The notes under the pieces: model-generated
Told to the model about the DNA's origin: nothing
The model's database searches: none
What the model saw: only the letters and a program-made list of their open reading frames with translations
From: Acidimicrobiales bacterium
GTDB taxonomy: Bacteria > Actinomycetota > Acidimicrobiia > Acidimicrobiales > RAAP-2
Length of the DNA stretch: 8,267 nt
Direction of reading: 5' to 3'
Assembly (NCBI GenBank): GCA_017883105.1
Contig: JADGOF010000081.1
Location: 1 to 8,267 of the forward strand
Position numbers and translations under genes: made by a program
Part shown: positions 6,529 to 8,267 of the stretch, piece after piece
Numbering within the stretch: position 1 is the stretch's first letter
How the letters are laid out: every line of letters begins with the position of its first letter

Positions 6529-7158
6529 GTGCTGAAGATCTACACGAAGACAGGCGACGACGGCACCACGGGGCTGCTCTACGGGGGCCGGGTCGGCAAG
6601 GACGCGCCGGTCATGCAGATCAACGGAACGGTGGATGAGGCCCAGGCCGTGATGGGCATGGCCCGGGCCGAAGCGGAGCGCGGCTCCGAGCTCGACGTGT
6701 TGCTCACTGGGCTGGAGCGTGACCTCTATGTGCTGATGGCCGAAGTGGCCACCGACCCGGCGAAGCGATCGAAGCTGGTCGGTGGAACGACGTTGGTTAC
6801 TGCCGAGATGATCGACGCCCTTGAGTCCCGCATCGACGAGTTCATCGACCGGTTCGACATGCCCACCGAGTTCGTGGTTCCAGGAGCGAATCGGGCGTCG
6901 GCCGCCTTGGACGTGGCTCGCACGGTCGTTCGTCGAGCGGAACGACTGGTGGTAGCGGAACCGATCGAAGGATCGTTGGTAGGTCGCTATCTGAACCGGC
7001 TGTCCGATCTGTTGTGGGCCATGGCCCGTTGGGTCGAAGGGGAGGAGCGTCTGCTGGCCCGGGGCGCGCCGCGCCGGCGTCGTCAGGGTGGCACACAGGC
7101 CGGTGGTCGGATGGACACGGCATCGGCACCCGAGGAAGGCGGAGAGTCGCCTTCATGA
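6529..7158 (+). CDS. PduO-type cob(I)alamin adenosyltransferase
   Basis: A 209-residue ATP:corrinoid adenosyltransferase, which transfers the adenosyl group of ATP to cob(I)alamin to make adenosylcobalamin. The N-terminal ATP-binding motif TKTGDDGTTGLLYGGRVGK spans residues 6-24. Asp36 and Arg131 correspond to the salt-bridge pair known in Lactobacillus PduO. Phe115 in FVVPG is at the position that helps form four-coordinate cobalamin. RTVVRRAER (131-139) is the catalytic arginine helix, and YLNRLSDLLW (154-163) is the C-terminal family motif. Two positions depart from the commonest pattern: PGA instead of PGG at 118-120, and Asp128 where many members have His in LHxAR. Residues 178-209 form a basic then acidic low-complexity tail beyond the family core. 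The start is GTG with GGTGAT upstream. The stop overlaps the next gene's ATG by four bases (ATGA), indicating one transcript. The symbol could be cobO/pduO/mmaB by convention, so I leave it blank. Confidence 0.95.
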   Translation: MLKIYTKTGDDGTTGLLYGGRVGKDAPVMQINGTVDEAQAVMGMARAEAERGSELDVLLTGLERDLYVLMAEVATDPAKRSKLVGGTTLVTAEMIDALESRIDEFIDRFDMPTEFVVPGANRASAALDVARTVVRRAERLVVAEPIEGSLVGRYLNRLSDLLWAMARWVEGEERLLARGAPRRRRQGGTQAGGRMDTASAPEEGGESPS

Positions 7159-8267
7159 ACATCGAGCCCTTGGCCGGGGACGTCATTCCTTCCGATGCCG
7201 TGGCCCTGGGGATTCCCGTCTTCACCGGTGATGACGGACCCACTCATGCCGGCCGGCTGTCCGCGGTGATGGTCGACGCCGGTGTCCCCGAAGACATCGA
7301 TGCGGCGTGGTGCGAACGCCACGGGTTCAGCGGCAAGGTGGGCCAGACCATAACCGTGCGCTCGGCCCCACCGGTGTCGTCCTCTGACCTCGAGGTGGTG
7401 CTGGTCGGGGTAGGCGCCCCGTCGGCGTTGGACGGTGACCGAGGGACCGAGACGCTCCGCCGGGCCGCGGCAGCACTGGTCCGTGCGGCGGGCCAGGGCG
7501 GCAGTGTGGTGTTCCTGTTGCCCGGGGTCTCCGACGACTCGGTGGCCGAATCGGCCGCCGCCACGGCTGAGGGCGCAGTGCTGGCGGCCTACCGGTACGA
7601 CGAGTACCGCACTGCCGATGCGCCCGCCCAGCTGCAGCGACTGGTGCTGACCACGGGAACAACCGCCGACACCGGCCAGGTCGGAGCCGGCGCCGCCCGC
7701 GGGAAACGGATCGCCGAATCGGTGAGCCTGGCCCGCGATCTGGTCAACGAGCCGCCGAGCTCGCTGACGCCGGAACGGTTTGCCGACATCTTCGTGCACC
7801 GGTTCGCCGCAAGGCCCGAGCTGACGGTTGAGGTCTGGGACGAAGGCCGCATCACCGAGGAGCACCTCGGGGGACTGCTCGGTGTGGCGCGCGGGTCGGT
7901 CCAACCGCCACGTTTCGTCCGAGTGACCTACGAGCCGGCCGACCCGATCGAGATCGGCGGCCGGGTTCCCCACCTGGCGTTGGTGGGCAAGGGAATCACC
8001 TTCGACTCGGGAGGCCTGTCCCTCAAGACGGCCGGCGGCATGGAGACCATGAAGACCGACATGGGTGGTGCGGCCGCCGTGCTCTGCGCCCTGGATGCCG
8101 CCGCGGCCCTGGGTGCCCGTATCCGTATCACCGCGTTGACCCCACTGACCGAGAACATGCCGGGCGGGTCGGCCACCAAGCCCGGTGACGTGCTGACCAC
8201 CCGGAACGGGAAGACCATCGAGGTGCTCAACACCGACGCCGAGGGCCGTCTGGTGCTCGCCGACGGG
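7155..8267 (+). CDS. pepA: Leucyl aminopeptidase (M17 family), 3'-truncated
   Basis: The first 371 residues of an M17 cytosol-type leucyl aminopeptidase, a two-metal enzyme that removes N-terminal residues from peptides in the cytoplasm and usually forms hexamers. Residues 1-185 form the variable N-terminal domain (VLVGVG, residues 82-87, in its core). The catalytic domain begins with ARDLVNEPPSSLTPE (193-207). Metal ligands and catalytic residues are all visible: Lys279 and Asp284 in VGKGITFDSGG, Lys291 in LSLKTAGGM, Asp302 in MKTDMGG, and Asp361, Glu363 and Arg365 in NTDAEGRLVLAD. The frame is open to the window edge. Family members are usually about 480-500 residues, so roughly 110-130 are missing. 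ATG 7155 overlaps the adenosyltransferase stop, and GGAGAG at 7141-7146 is a suitable ribosome site. The overlap implies translational coupling. The N-terminal 70 residues are not strongly conserved in the family. The family is certain; peptide preference is not known. Confidence 0.95.
   Translation, partial: MNIEPLAGDVIPSDAVALGIPVFTGDDGPTHAGRLSAVMVDAGVPEDIDAAWCERHGFSGKVGQTITVRSAPPVSSSDLEVVLVGVGAPSALDGDRGTETLRRAAAALVRAAGQGGSVVFLLPGVSDDSVAESAAATAEGAVLAAYRYDEYRTADAPAQLQRLVLTTGTTADTGQVGAGAARGKRIAESVSLARDLVNEPPSSLTPERFADIFVHRFAARPELTVEVWDEGRITEEHLGGLLGVARGSVQPPRFVRVTYEPADPIEIGGRVPHLALVGKGITFDSGGLSLKTAGGMETMKTDMGGAAAVLCALDAAAALGARIRITALTPLTENMPGGSATKPGDVLTTRNGKTIEVLNTDAEGRLVLADG

Noticed and set aside
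7083..7973. Minus-strand open frame of 296 codons
   Set aside because: It is antisense to the M17 aminopeptidase, whose metal-site motifs are unmistakable.
1..8267. Mobile element, CRISPR array, tRNA/rRNA, phage or defence genes
   Set aside because: No transposase or integrase motifs, regularly spaced repeats, tRNA-like cloverleaf or toxin-antitoxin-like pair was seen on either strand.

Overview
The window is GC-rich chromosomal DNA with dense, conventional gene packing and strong G/C preference at third codon positions. A high-GC actinobacterium fits best. The DUF389 protein type, the PduO-type corrinoid adenosyltransferase and the B12-dependent MetH with a compact activation domain would suit the class Acidimicrobiia. 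This placement is an inference from protein style, because the window has no rRNA or other marker.

Layout from left to right. (1) The 3' part of a short-chain dehydrogenase/reductase gene (+ strand, start outside the window), whose catalytic Tyr and Lys positions read Ser and Arg. (2) After a 43-base convergent gap, three minus-strand genes: a DUF389 multi-pass membrane protein (744-1715), a single-pass membrane protein of unknown function with a disordered tail (1975-2523), and metH for cobalamin-dependent methionine synthase (2877-6383). (3) A 145-base divergent intergenic region with several short inverted repeats. (4) A plus-strand operon: a PduO-type cob(I)alamin adenosyltransferase (6529-7158), overlapping by 4 bases an M17 leucyl aminopeptidase gene that runs off the right edge (7155-8267).

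How the genes relate. metH and the adenosyltransferase gene are divergent neighbours that both act on cobalamin. MetH uses methylcobalamin to make methionine, and the adenosyltransferase makes adenosylcobalamin for other enzymes. The shared 145-base region could co-regulate them, but no cobalamin riboswitch is recognisable. The aminopeptidase is probably translationally coupled to the adenosyltransferase, with no obvious biochemical link. The SDR, DUF389 and small membrane protein genes show no clear functional link to the B12 genes.

I found no mobile element, CRISPR array, RNA gene or defence cassette, and nothing that makes a convincing undescribed multi-gene system. The most interesting items are the SDR with altered catalytic residues, the orphan single-pass membrane protein, and the B12-themed divergent locus with its inverted repeats.
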